64,000 bases of DNA from Dicyema japonicum (lineage: Eukaryota > Dicyemida > Rhombozoa > Dicyemidae): contig RDEW01000002.1 in the NCBI GenBank assembly GCA_011109175.1, positions 330,579-394,578 on the forward strand. Reading direction: 5' to 3'. Below are positions 33,481 to 43,799 of the stretch, piece after piece. Under the pieces are notes generated by a model that searched no databases, had not been told where the DNA came from, and saw nothing but the letters and a program-made list of their open reading frames with translations. Each line of letters starts with the position of its first letter. Positions within the stretch are counted from its first letter, which is position 1. Position numbers and translations under genes: made by a program.

Positions 33481-35563
33481 CAATATTTTGATATAAAATC
33501 CATAAATTTCATTGCAGCTAAAAGTTTTCAAATTGGGTACACATTGAAAATACTCTTAAAATCAGTTTTAATGTCTACTGAGGACTTGTCTTTCTTATGC
33601 ATTCTATATAGAATCTTTGGGTATGTTTTCTTGCATTTGAGTCTCTTGATGTGGAGATTGAATTTTTGCTTACATGTTCCATGCAGGTATCTGTTCTCGA
33701 GAGTAAATTTCTGATACATTGTTTCGATTTATACAGACCTCACTCGGAATTTTCACATTCAGCAATTTTTTTAATTTCGGAGAGACTCTTTGAATAAGAA
33801 AATGAGTATTGAAATATTAAGCTATAAGGCCCCACCATCCTTTTGGGATCCTCCAAATCTTCGATTTGCAGAATCCATAACACCTAAGATCAATTAATTT
33901 TGTCACTGGATTGAATCTCGGCATCCGATTGAGGAGATTGCCGATGAACTAGATCATTTTCACTAGAAGACCTTTCATGAGATTCACGGTCATCATGTAG
34001 CCCTGAAGATATGCCTCTCACCTCAAGCTGTTCATCATCTTAAAATTTTCAGTAGGCGGGCCATATTATTAACCCAGGAATCACCGTAAAAGAAGTTAAC
34101 AGTAAACAACTAATTAAATGTATCCGCTTCCATTGTTACAAAAACAGAATCTTTCCAACTTCAAACAAATTCATTAGGAAAAGAGCTGTTGAACCCATCC
34201 AATGATCCATTTTAGTTCCAGTCTGGCACTGGGCGCCATCTGAGACAGTGGATCACATGATCAACACTCTAATAATAAGGTAAAGAAGAGAGGAACAAAA
34301 CAAATAGAAAACTTAACCAATTAGCCACGTAGCCAATACATGACGTCATGCGGAAACAAAAATTATTGTTAAATTTATTTATTACTACATGACGTATTCA
34401 AAATTTGACTAATTTATATTAATTTAATAATTATTTATTTTAAAAAATATTTTTTGCAATGTGGAGAACCTTCGGATACATTAACATATTTTTCATGCAG
34501 TTGTCACGTTCTTGTGGATTGTTGTGTGTTTATTTTATTGTATTTTTCAATTTCTACTATATTGTATTGTCATACATTTTCTTAAATATTATCGGATAAA
34601 TCAAATAGTGTTGAAAACTTTTATCAAAATGTCTAATATATGTTTTAAATTTTGGTAACCTATTAATATGGATTATTCCTCACTACTTGATTTGTCCCTA
34701 TTTATATTCTCTTGGCTATATTTCTCTTCCAGACTATTTTATCCCCAATTGTTCAGTCGTCTTAATTGTAAAGAATATTTTCAAAATATTTTGTGAAACC
34801 GAGCCATTAGTGAAACATTGACAATCACAGGATCTTGTTGCCTTTAAGTGATGATTCTCAGATTTTTTAAAATCGCTAATCTCCCCTTTGGAGTTAACTC
34901 ACGTGATTATTAATAGTTCGTGTAAGTCAGACAAGAAAGAAGAATTTTCTAGAGCAGTTTCAAGTCCCATTATGAACTAAAAATTTCAAAAAAGCAGACT
35001 GTTTTATGATGTAGCCATAATACCACAAGTCTTCCCGTATTAAAAACAATAATTAATGCAAGAAAGCACATGAACTAAATGATTACACAATCTTTCTATT
35101 TATTTTGTCCAATTGATGATTGTTGAAAACGCTATATAGACTCCGCAACCTGCTGCAAATAAGGTTAATGAACCTCTCATGATCGAGAGCACAATGTTCT
35201 GGAAAATTTTCTTATTCTAATTCCTATTAATATTCTAGAAATGATTATTCTGTCCTCAATCACAGAGAAATGGCAACAAGAGATTACTGCAAGCTTAAGA
35301 ATTGAAAATAATTTGTTTCTTTTAGTTTTGATGACAAAAATAAAAAAATTGACTTATAAATGAGTTTATCTAGTCTAGTTTATAGAAAGTTTCCAATTTA
35401 AAAAAAAAGTTATTTGTTATGAAAAAGTCTCAATTATGCCCTTGCACGCAATGGGAGTTACCTCTCATTATCGCGAGCCCAATGTTCTTGAAAATCTATC
35501 GCGTCATTCTAGACTCATCCTTCTGCAGTCCTGCAAGTCATCCGATTAATCTGATAAACTTAG
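33481..35563. other. Stretch without recognised gene
   Basis: AT-rich. On the minus strand 33,893-34,060 reads a polar stretch (DDEQLEVRGISSGLHDDRES and more) that is stop-bounded and unrecognised. A segment near 35,170-35,215 (CTCTCATGATCGAGAGCACA) is repeated imperfectly near 35,452-35,500 in the same orientation. No family was recognised. Confidence 0.3.
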
Positions 35564-35770
35564 AAGTGCTCGTATAATAACTCTAGACGTATCAACGGAG
35601 ATCGGGCCACGGTAATTCCTTCTGTCAAATCTTCAGCAGTGTTCGATGCGCTGGTACCTGCACACAATGATGAGTTGAATAAGTTCGCTTTAGAAAAAGT
35701 GTTCGTGTACATTGAATTCGAAGTGAGACACCTTTCTTGGCTTCATGTCATGATCTTTAAGACATTTTAA
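35564..35770 (+). CDS. Unrecognised stop-bounded 68-codon frame
   Basis: The frame lacks an ATG near its start (it would have to be an exon or a fragment) and reads evenly mixed protein-like sequence (AVFDALVPAHNDELNKF, then EFEVRHLSWLHV). No motif is known to me. It is listed only because its composition is less AT-biased than the surroundings. Confidence 0.15.
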   Translation, partial: KCSYNNSRRINGDRATVIPSVKSSAVFDALVPAHNDELNKFALEKVFVYIEFEVRHLSWLHVMIFKTF

Positions 35771-37335
35771 TATTACTTTCACCTAATTATTTATTTTTCA
35801 ACTCATCTAACTTTACTCGCCTAAAACCACACTATGAAGACTAATTGATGCATGGAAAACCCAAAAACTACTTAACAGGGTAATATCTTCTAATCGAGTT
35901 ATTACAATAAGACATCACATGCCTCTTCTTTTTGAAAGATCACATTAACGTAACCACATTACGTTTACATCACCGATTGGAAATGCTCAGTCCACAAAGC
36001 ACAATGATAATCAAATTTCGAATCTAGGCCATGTCCAAATTTAATCGCGACCTATATACATAATATATTAGTTCATTCAAATATTTTAGTTCATTGACAT
36101 ACATAATATATTAGTTCATTCACTAACATGGACTCAATTCTCAAACATGCTTAGTGGAATTAAATCCCACCCATATGCTTTATTGCTACCTCAATAAATC
36201 GTGATTTTATTTCTTGGTGGCACAGTACAGTGATTTAGTGCATCTACCTTAAATATCTAGTGCAATCTTATACCACGGTCCACTTCTATACTTCAGCCAA
36301 CTACTTGCATTGTCTATGGAACTCTTCACTGGAATTGTTGAATCTCGGTCAAGGTATGTTCCTTACCTTTTTTTATATTTTAGTTGTACGAGTCTGTAAA
36401 CGATCCAAATCAACAGTGAGGTATTTACTTTTAAAGGCGTCACGCAAAAAAATTAAGAAGCATTGTAAATGCGTGGACCCTGAATAAACAGCAGCAAAAT
36501 TCGAAACCAGAACAATCTGGATTTTTCTAGGTTTTATGACACTACATCATGCTTCGCACAGAGTAAATCACACAAGTTACACAGAAGATATAAGATTCCT
36601 TGTTTCTTTAGTTTACTTTTATTTATTATTAAGACTTCCATCTTCTTCTCTAAAAGCAACCAGCTTGAAGGGCCATTGTGTTCTCTAGAAACTATGTAAT
36701 TGTTAAAAATCTATCAATTGCCATACTTATAACAAATTTCTCATGAGGATCTATTATCATGAGATATCTTCATTCATACCTCAATTTGAATAAGAAGCTC
36801 TTTGAAACAGGAGTTGTATCAGTCAGGTGAACATAAGAACGTGGGAATTTTTTTAAACCCCAAGACCACAAAAAAAGAATTAAAATTGCCGATTTTTAAT
36901 TATATTCTTTTGACCTACTTGGTTGAAGGCTCTCATCCTATAATAAGTACCATATATCTTAGTTCAATCGATGCGCGGTACCGCGACCCAACTCTTTCAG
37001 AAAAGACCCAACGTCATCACGGCATCAAAAAGGATTATTTTATCTCCCTCACATTAATGTATGGATAGTTAGATATTGACGAAGATGAGGTTGATGTATC
37101 TCCAAACTAAAATTATTATCTAGATTCATCAAAGAGAGAATCCTGAAGAGCAACCAACAATTTCTCCATCAGGTTTTATACCATATTACTTCTTATACAT
37201 TTACATTCCATGGAACGAAAATTTAATGACTTATATTTTTAGATTGTACTAGAAAAGGTTTAATGACTGATTTTTACAAATAGCTTCAAAAAAATTTTTT
37301 TAAACAAAATAATTTTTTTAGCAATTAAACAAATG
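35771..37335. other. Stretch without recognised gene
   Basis: Contains a short direct repeat (ACATAATATATTAGTTCATTC at 36,057 and 36,103) and an 88-codon plus-strand frame at 36,802-37,068 (DARYRDPTLSEKTQRHHG) without a recognisable family. Nothing else was seen. Confidence 0.3.
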
Positions 37336-37530
37336 TCAGTTGAGGAAGCCTGCTGTGTGGATTGCGAACGAGTTCCCTCGGAGTATGGCCATCCCAATCT
37401 TTTGTCTTAGCCATGACCATTCTCGTTGATCCCTTTTCTTTCTGGCAAGCAATCCTTCTAGTTCACACAAAAACTCAGCCGTCATTGGATCAACGGCTCC
37501 AATGATTTGGTCGCAATCATCAGGTTCGAA
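37336..37530 (-). pseudogene. 64-codon fragment ending RGNSFAIH..FLN, repeated at 62.3 kb
   Basis: This stop-bounded minus-strand frame reads DDCDQIIGAVDPMTAEF, ELEGLLARKKRDQREW, LRQKIGMAILRGNSFAIH and ends FLN-stop. The last about 48 codons, plus about 12 bases after the stop, recur in opposite orientation at 62,251-62,408 at roughly 90% identity by eye, and most differences keep the protein. Conservation at protein level suggests the C-terminus of a transposon protein. I do not recognise the family, and no upstream part was found near either copy. Confidence 0.5.
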
Positions 37531-37975
37531 TTATTATTTTGCATAGATTAAGCAAAATCATATACAAGAGGTTTAGCGACCTATTATTTACCGTAGAATG
37601 CAAAAAACCATCAAGAACTTGTATAATGTGTCATTATTCCCCTAGGCTGTCAATCTTGATAAAAAAGTGGTATAATGTATGATTACTAATTCTTATTTAG
37701 TGCTAAAGGACATACATATTGTCTAATGCGTAATTAATCTTCTTGTCTCTAAAAAAACTTCTAGAAAAATAATCAACGACTGACAACTTTATAGAACCTC
37801 CAACCATCCCCTATCACATGTTTTATGTTTGAATAATACTCTAAGTTATGATTATACAGTAAACTCTTTAAATATGCCATTCTTAAATTTGCCAAAATTA
37901 ACCAACATTTTAAAAAAATATTAAAATTTTTAAATATTTTAAAAAATTTTAAAAATTTAAATAAAGCAAATCAAC
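37531..37975. other. AT-rich stretch
   Basis: No gene seen. The last 70 bases are almost pure A/T in short TTTTAAA motifs. Confidence 0.3.
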
Positions 37976-38105
37976 ATGGGTCGGATTGTTCCTGTGGGAG
38001 GATACACCAGACTTTCAATTGCTCAAAAAGTTGAAATATTGCAGTATGACGAAACCAATAAATCAGCTTCATGTCAGACGATATGCAACAGATTTTCTTC
38101 TATTT
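37976..38105 (+). pseudogene. Tigger/CENP-B-type helix-turn-helix, N-terminal fragment
   Basis: From the ATG at 37,976: MGRIVPVGGYTRLSIAQK, then VEILQYDETNKSASCQTICN and RFSSIS. The pattern (Leu, then Lys-Val-Glu-Ile, then a second helix ending CNRF) fits the N-terminal DNA-binding domain of pogo/Tigger transposases and CENP-B. After about 45 codons the sequence changes to LINE B1, so the rest of the gene is missing: either LINE B1 inserted here or the right part was deleted. A host CENP-B-like gene cannot be ruled out, but only the first helix-turn-helix is present. Confidence 0.5.
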
Positions 38106-40440
38106 CTTATCCATGAAGGAGGATAGTTTTCCAGGTACGCTCTAATTTTGTGTGGTGACGTCGAATCCAACGCAGGCCCTAAAATCAACCTGGTCCAGAT
38201 CAATATTAAAGGAATGCGAAACAAGGTACTGGAAGTCTGCCACTTACTTAATAGAAATGAAATTGAAATTGCTCTAGTCCAAGAGCAAAGCTCCAAACAT
38301 ACGAACCCCAACCTTTCCCGGATACTCCGTTAACCGTAAAGACAGAAAGATTACGTTTGATGGAGGACTAATGACACTAACAAGAAATGGAATTCAATAT
38401 GAAGATATTTCAAACAAAATCGAAAATTCTATAGAGAAGACGACCCTTTTGAACTAATTGGCAAGTATTAAAATTCCCAGGAAAACTATAAATAATTTCA
38501 ATGTATATATTCCACCTACTAGCTCTTGTCCAAGTGGGTATTACCCTAACCCCTAGAATTTCTCAAATCTCAAAAACGTACTACTAGGTGGTGACATCAA
38601 CGACAAACATCAATTATTGTATGAAGGCCAGAAACTAGTCAGTAGAGGAAACCTACTGAGCAGAAATTTAGGACAATTTTGTATATTAAATAAAACCAAA
38701 AGCAACACAAGAACACCTACTCGAACAGGAGACAAACCTACATCTCCTGACCTTTCTATATGTTCCCCATCAATGTTTCCCTCATCAACTGGACTGTAAA
38801 ATAAGATCCAGAAGTCATCACAACCATATTATGATGAAAATCAACATTGAAAATAAATTTATCAGACAGAATTTCACTTTTTTAAATTTTAAAAGCGCAA
38901 ATTGGTCCAACTTCTCTAATTACATCGACATAGACATGGAAATATTTTACACATTGGTATTCTCATGACCATATGATCAAAACTTTCACGGACATTATAC
39001 TCCAAGCAAGAAAACTATTTATTCCAATGGATGCTATCAAACAAGGAATAGCTTTATAATATGCATACAAAAACACTTATCAGGAAAGAAATAAATTAAA
39101 GAGGCAAAAGGATTTATCAAATGACGATTTCCAAAAAAATGAAAACCTTAAATGTACAAATTCAAGAAGCGATGGACATCACTTATTGATTCTCTATCGC
39201 CAAATACATCCGAGACGCTGATATGGAGGAAAATAAATATGAAACGTTGCAATGAAGGATCTGAGAAATCCTCCACGGACAGGGATGTAGCAACATCGAC
39301 CCAAATATTTTAATGAATCACTATGTCGTGATCATCCATTAAAATTTCTCGAGGGAACAGAGAGTCAAGAAGAAGTTTTATCCATCATATGACTTGATTG
39401 TCTTTAGTCCGCAAGAAGTTCGAAACGCAATCATGGATGCCAAAAACTCCCGTTCCTGAGGTGCTGAAAATATCTCGATAACGGAACTAAAACACCTTGG
39501 TGAAAAAGCAACCGAATTCCTATCATACGTTTATACTCTATCAGTGAACAATATGATACCTTCTATATGGAAGAAATCCATAATTTTTCCAATTCGGAAG
39601 CCAAACAAACCTGCAAACGATCCCTCTTCTTATCGTCAATTGCAATATTATGTGCGTTGTCCCGAATTATGGAAAGATTAATCTTAACACGAATCAAAGA
39701 TATTTGTACTAAATCGAGTATTCCAGCATGGATTCCGTGAAAATCACTCTACTACGACTCACTTAACAAAATTAACTCAATATATCTCTGATGGATTCTC
39801 CTACCCAAACCGCATAAATAGACCATAATGGCTTCAATAGACTTGAAGAAAGCATTCGACTCCGTGTCCAGGCCACTTATAGAGAAAATTTCTGACACTC
39901 TTATAAATACAAACATTAAAAGATGGCTGTCGAACTTTCTAAATGGAAGAAGAGGACAAGTGATGTCGAACAACAGAAAATCTAAATCCTATTTATTGCC
40001 GAATGGTGTCCCTCAAGCTTCACCTCTCCCCTGCTCTTCAACTTGTACACCAATGACCTTCCCACCAATGATGATCCCGATACATATGCAGATGACATTG
40101 TTCTTGCGACGAGAGACTCTAACTATGAGAAGGCAGGGATGAAACTTCAAAGTTATATTGGTTTGTTGGAACATTGGCTCATATCAAATCTAACAATTTT
40201 CTCTACATATAGAAGATCATTATACTCTCCCAAAATCAAATTATTAGGATATGAAATTCCTATGAATAAATCTCCAACAATACTAGGATTAAAGTTAGAT
40301 ACTCTACTGACATTCGACGAACAGGTCAATGACGTTATTTCAAAGGTCAGGAGGAGGACCAACATATTGAAATTTTTGTCCCGATCACCAATCAAACATA
40401 CGAACACCAACCTTTCCCGGATACTCCGTTATCAAAATTC
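38106..40440 (+). pseudogene. LINE B1: endonuclease and reverse transcriptase, decayed
   Basis: An APE-type LINE with many stops. Upstream is a 2A-like motif (38,154-38,180), then the endonuclease domain: VQINIKGMRNKV, ALVQE, FDGGLMTLTRNG in a neighbouring frame, GGDINDKH (about 38,590) and SPDLSI. The reverse transcriptase follows: FSPQEVRNAIMDAK (about 39,410), WKKSIIFPIRKPNKP, FQHGFRENHSTTTHL, box A MASIDLKKAFDSVSR (39,828), LPNGVPQASPL (about 40,000), TYADDIVLA (about 40,085) and SPTILGLKLDTLLTF. The arrangement without RNase H fits the Jockey/CR1 group. It ends at 40,440, where LINE B2 begins, without the family's usual C-terminus. Confidence 0.85.
38154..38180 (+). other. 2A-like motif of LINE B1 (GDVESNAGP)
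   Basis: Just before the endonuclease domain the frame reads LCGDVESNAGP. Active 2A peptides, which make the ribosome skip a peptide bond, end D-V/I-E-x-N-P-G-P, and many APE-type LINEs carry one at this place. Here the Pro before Gly is Ala (GCA, one base from CCA), so skipping is probably lost in this copy. Confidence 0.6.
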
Positions 40441-40899
40441 TAGCGTGCGTCATGTGGTTCGTCTTGTCAGGTGGCGACAGATACAAGCCAAAAGTGTATC
40501 CAAAAAGAACCATTCGTCAACGACCATCGAGAAGAGTTCCTCCTGGACGGCACTTCCTACACATCCTTGCACTTTTCCGGTGGAGACTCGTCATGTCAGG
40601 AAATGTTGAAATGAATTCGGGACCAAGGCATTAAAGATACTTAGCTTGAATATTAACGGAGTTAGAGGTAAGGCATCCGAACTTAGTTTATATTTGGAGA
40701 GGAACAAAATTGATATCTGCTTCTTACAAGAGACCAAGCTTTCTTGGAAATCCATTACTCTTAAATTTACCGGTTTCAATGTATCGAGAGTCGAGGTGGA
40801 GGAATATTGAGACATTATGTTCAACAAACACTCCTCATATTCAGGAATCTGATAGAAGACGCAAACATAAAAGTTATTGGGATTTCGGTACAGACCTCT
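40441..40899 (+). pseudogene. LINE B2: 5' end, 2A-like motif and start of endonuclease
   Basis: The 5' end is set at TAGCGTGCGTCATGTGG because the same start occurs at 46,428 (B5) and, slightly trimmed, at 57,880 (B6). A basic leader (YPKRTIRQRPSRRVPPGR) precedes LVMSGNVEMNSGP and then, with a frame change, the endonuclease: LSLNINGVRGKASEL, IDICFLQETKLS. At 40,899 a reversed SINE interrupts it; the frame resumes at 41,225 with GAIIIANFYVPP. The element is cut again at 41,456 and resumes at 43,111. Family B is APE-type, Jockey/CR1-like. Confidence 0.85.
40599..40625 (+). other. 2A-like motif of LINE B2 (GNVEMNSGP)
   Basis: Same place as in B1. Asp is replaced by Asn and the Pro before Gly by Ser (TCG, one base from CCG). 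Confidence 0.55.
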
Positions 40900-41224
40900 A
40901 ATAATAAAGCCTTTTCACGAGAGCCATAGTATTTTATAGCTCCGCATAGGCAGGACACACACTTTATTTAAGTAAATAACAGTTAATTTTAACTAATCGT
41001 AGAACCAAGGAATGATCTTCACTTCTTTTTTTCTTTTTCTTGTGTGAGTGTCCTTTCTAGACAAATCCAGTTCCGCAGTGAGTATTCACTGATGACGGCG
41101 TCACTCGTCAAACCATTTCTGCATCGTAGATGCGTGGAACCTTCCATCAGGTGAACAGCAGCGAGATTCGAACCCGTAGCCTAAGCCACTTAAGCCCGAC
41201 ACCTAACCACTAAGCCACCCGGCT
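40900..41224 (-). mobile_element. tRNA-derived SINE inserted in LINE B2
   Basis: Reverse complement of the SINE found in U1 and U2, with the head at the right end. Its tRNA-like part is the best preserved of the three: box A TGGCTTAGTGGTTAGG and box B GGTTCGAATC. It splits the endonuclease frame of LINE B2; the reading GISVQTS before and LGAIIIANFYVPP after join in phase once it is removed. A target-site duplication is unclear (ACCTCT against ACTCTC). Confidence 0.88.
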
Positions 41225-41456
41225 ACTCTCTTGGAGCTATTATTATCGCCAACTTCTATGTTCCCCCAAGGTTTCTATCCAAAAGGATTTTCTAAGGATT
41301 TGTCTGCCCTAGATATGATAGAAAACTTGTTGTCCGGAGATTTTAATGGTAAGCATTTTTCGTTGTATGAGAAACAACCTCCAGTTACAAGGGGATTTCA
41401 TATAATTTCCAAACTAGAAAATCTGACCTTTATGAACGACCCAACTAGGAATACAT
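41225..41456 (+). pseudogene. LINE B2: middle of the endonuclease domain
   Basis: Continues LINE B2 between its two insertions: IIIANFYVPP, the LSGDFNGKH motif (GDFNAxH in the family, about 41,333) and LTFMNDPTRNT. The last ten bases, AGGAATACAT, are repeated at 43,101-43,110 on the other side of LINE B3. Confidence 0.85.
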
Positions 41457-43100
41457 TTATTTATTTAATAACCCCGAAAAGGGAACACCAAGAAAGAGGG
41501 AGTAAACCAACTAATTAAGTGATCCCGGTACGCCTCAACAGGATCGAGAGGTTTTTCCTGTGTTCCTCCAGAGTACCCACGGCTTTCCTGAATAAACGAC
41601 GATCATCTTTCATTAGAGTTTGAAGAGGAGTGGGTTTTTTCCCCAAATTTCGTGTATTTGAAGCCTTTAGCCTTGAATGGAAAAAACGACTTGTTTCTTG
41701 GCCACACAGACAGATGAAGCCGGAGCCATTATTTTTGATTGCGGCGTGGTCAAGCATTGGAGGGAAAAGATCGGGGGGTAGATTCGTTTGACGTGCTAGT
41801 TTTCCAATTAGGGTATTGATCTTGAGTGAATTTGATATCGAAGCTCCATAGGCCCATGAGGCACAAGCGTACTCAATCGTCGGTTTTAGGAGTTGATTGA
41901 ACACGACGAGGGCGCATTCCTGTGAGGGTTTGGACTTCAAGAGCGGTTTGATTATATTAAGTTTCCTGAGACCCTTTGTCATAACGTTATTCACATGTTG
42001 AGAAAATGTCATCAAAGGGTCAAATGTCACTCCCAGGATAGTTGGACGAGTCTGTAGTGGTAAGGAGTCTCCAAAAATGTTCAAATCCAGTGTATGTTTT
42101 TCTTTTCTGTCCGTGGTAAAGATTGTATACGTTGATTTATCCCTGGATACGGAGAGACGATTCAGCTTCAACCAGGCTCCCAGGTCGTCAATATGTGACT
42201 GAAGCTCTGATTTTGCTGTATCACGTATTTGTTTGCTAGCGATGATTAGGTCGTCAGCATAAGTGAGAAGCATTGAATCTGGTCCTCCAGGGCAGGGTAA
42301 ATCGTTGAGGAACAAGTTGAATAGTGCCGGAGAGAGGGGCGATCCTTGAGGGACGCCATTTGGTAGGAGACTGGACCTCGATCTTGCGTGGCCTATACAG
42401 ACACGTCCTCTTCTTCCGGAGAGAAAATTGGCTATCCATCTTTTCAAATCCGTCTGAATGGTGGTGTCAAAAACCTTCTTTGTGAGTAATATTCTCGAGA
42501 CAGAATCGAACGCCTTCTGGATATCCAGGGAAACCATTATTGTCCGTAGATGGCGTTTTGGTACGTTGAACCCTTCTGATATAAATTGAGACAGTGAAGT
42601 CAAATGTGTCGTAGTTGAACGCTCACATTTGAAACCATGTTGAAAGTGGAAGTCGGGCAAATGGGGTTTAATTTTCCAGAGTACGAGTTTCTCCATTAGG
42701 TGCGATAATGCGCACGTTAATGAAATTGGACGGTAGGAAGAAGGTGAGGTTTTCGGTTTTCCTGGTTTAAGGATCGGTATTATAAGTGAGTTCTTCCATT
42801 TGCATGGGATGACATTCATGTTAGAAGACAAATTAAAAATTGACGTAATCGAATTGATTGCAGCATTACCAAAGTGTTTTAACAAAATTCCCGGAATGCC
42901 GTCAGGTCCACACGTAAAAGATCTCTTCATCGATCTTATAGCCTGTGCGACATCGGCATGCGTAAATAGATTGATCCATGAAGCTGGTTTAGGCACTAAA
43001 TTCCGAAAGTGACAAGAATGGGATTTCGAGAAGTCCTTGTGACTTATGGATGCGTAATATTTCATTAGGTTGTTAGCTTGCACAGTATTTGGAGCAGAAA
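41457..43100 (-). mobile_element. LINE B3: 5'-truncated copy nested in B2
   Basis: An insertion of 1,644 bp in reverse orientation, flanked by the exact 10-bp target-site duplication AGGAATACAT (41,447-41,456 and 43,101-43,110). The 3' end (left side) has the family 3' UTR starting GGGATCACTTAATTAG and ends in an ATTTATTT-type tail; the 5' end is truncated within the linker before the reverse transcriptase. Without it the endonuclease frame of B2 continues, from PTRNT into SDVTLCF and QSDHNPILI, with one TGA. Confidence 0.93.
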
Positions 43101-43110
43101 AGGAATACAT
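41515..43110 (-). CDS. LINE B3 reverse transcriptase, intact over 530 codons
   Basis: The only long undamaged coding frame in the window. Motifs, counted from the ATG at 43,110: FTCGPDGIPGILL (65-77), WKNSLIIPILKPGKP (105-119), SYRPISLTC (125-133), FQHGFKCERSTTTHL (156-170), box A SLDIQKAFDSVSR (194-206), NGVPQGSPLSPALF (251-264), LTYADDLIIAS (282-292), RPTILGVTFDPLMTF (355-369) and a C-terminus ending RRTGIT. It would copy LINE RNA into DNA at the target. The ATG and the first three codons derive from the target-site duplication, so this start is accidental and the element lacks its endonuclease. Absence of any stop suggests a recent insertion. Confidence 0.92.
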   Translation of the reverse strand: MYSFSAPNTVQANNLMKYYASISHKDFSKSHSCHFRNLVPKPASWINLFTHADVAQAIRSMKRSFTCGPDGIPGILLKHFGNAAINSITSIFNLSSNMNVIPCKWKNSLIIPILKPGKPKTSPSSYRPISLTCALSHLMEKLVLWKIKPHLPDFHFQHGFKCERSTTTHLTSLSQFISEGFNVPKRHLRTIMVSLDIQKAFDSVSRILLTKKVFDTTIQTDLKRWIANFLSGRRGRVCIGHARSRSSLLPNGVPQGSPLSPALFNLFLNDLPCPGGPDSMLLTYADDLIIASKQIRDTAKSELQSHIDDLGAWLKLNRLSVSRDKSTYTIFTTDRKEKHTLDLNIFGDSLPLQTRPTILGVTFDPLMTFSQHVNNVMTKGLRKLNIIKPLLKSKPSQECALVVFNQLLKPTIEYACASWAYGASISNSLKINTLIGKLARQTNLPPDLFPPMLDHAAIKNNGSGFICLCGQETSRFFHSRLKASNTRNLGKKPTPLQTLMKDDRRLFRKAVGTLEEHRKNLSILLRRTGIT

Positions 43111-43640
43111 GAACCCAGTATAATAGCAAGGATTCGGTTAAATCATCGGATGTTACGTTATGTTTTCTACGGCATGCTCCGCTTATGTGCTGGTTTGTAA
43201 ACTATGACTTACAAAGCGACCATAATCCCATTCTGATCAAGATCAATTGTATACCAATGACGCGTTCAAAACACATCATATTTTATGACTATATAATGCT
43301 GACTGGACAAGATTCAGAAGATACGTGGATTCGGCCCTATTGAATTTCCATCCGAATAATTTCAACTCAATTGATAGAGCAGTCTATCACTTTAATAAAA
43401 TTTTGGAAGGGAGAAAACTATTTGTCAGAAAAGGAATCTTAATGATCACCAAGAAGAAATATGATGCAAGCACAATCAAACTAATAAAAGAAAGGAATTG
43501 TCTCAAACGTAAAAAGCACCTAACAAAACATGATACTAACAGAATCCGTGCACTGAACATGAAGATCAACGAAAAGACGAAACTTCTCCAAAAAACAAAA
43601 CTGGGCCGAATTTCTAGAGCTATGAAAAAATAGTTCACTT
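43111..43640 (+). pseudogene. LINE B2: end of endonuclease and linker
   Basis: B2 resumes with KSSDVTLCFL, WFVNYDL and QSDHNPILIKI, the final catalytic SDH motif of the endonuclease (about 43,217). A Lys-rich linker of about 100 codons follows (43,325-43,633, for example IKERNCLKRKKHL), open and in one frame, and ends in a TAG. Confidence 0.8.
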
Positions 43641-43799
43641 ACCAAGATGTGGAGATGCTGCGAAATGTCAAAAATGCTGAAAACAATATCGAGGGAGACC
43701 GTGAACAGAAGGTGATCTGAATAAATTTATCATTGTGTGAGAATAAGCCACAAACCATTAAAAGGATGGACATTCTCCACACAAAACCGAAAAGTAGGC

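Noticed and set aside
33331-33714. 127-codon plus-strand ORF
   Set aside because: Its first third is flank repeat sequence matching 15.3 kb inverted, where no such frame exists; the remainder has no motif.
41515-43110. Host gene of 531 codons
   Set aside because: Reverse transcriptase motifs, the 10-bp target duplication and insertion inside another LINE show that it is a retrotransposon copy.
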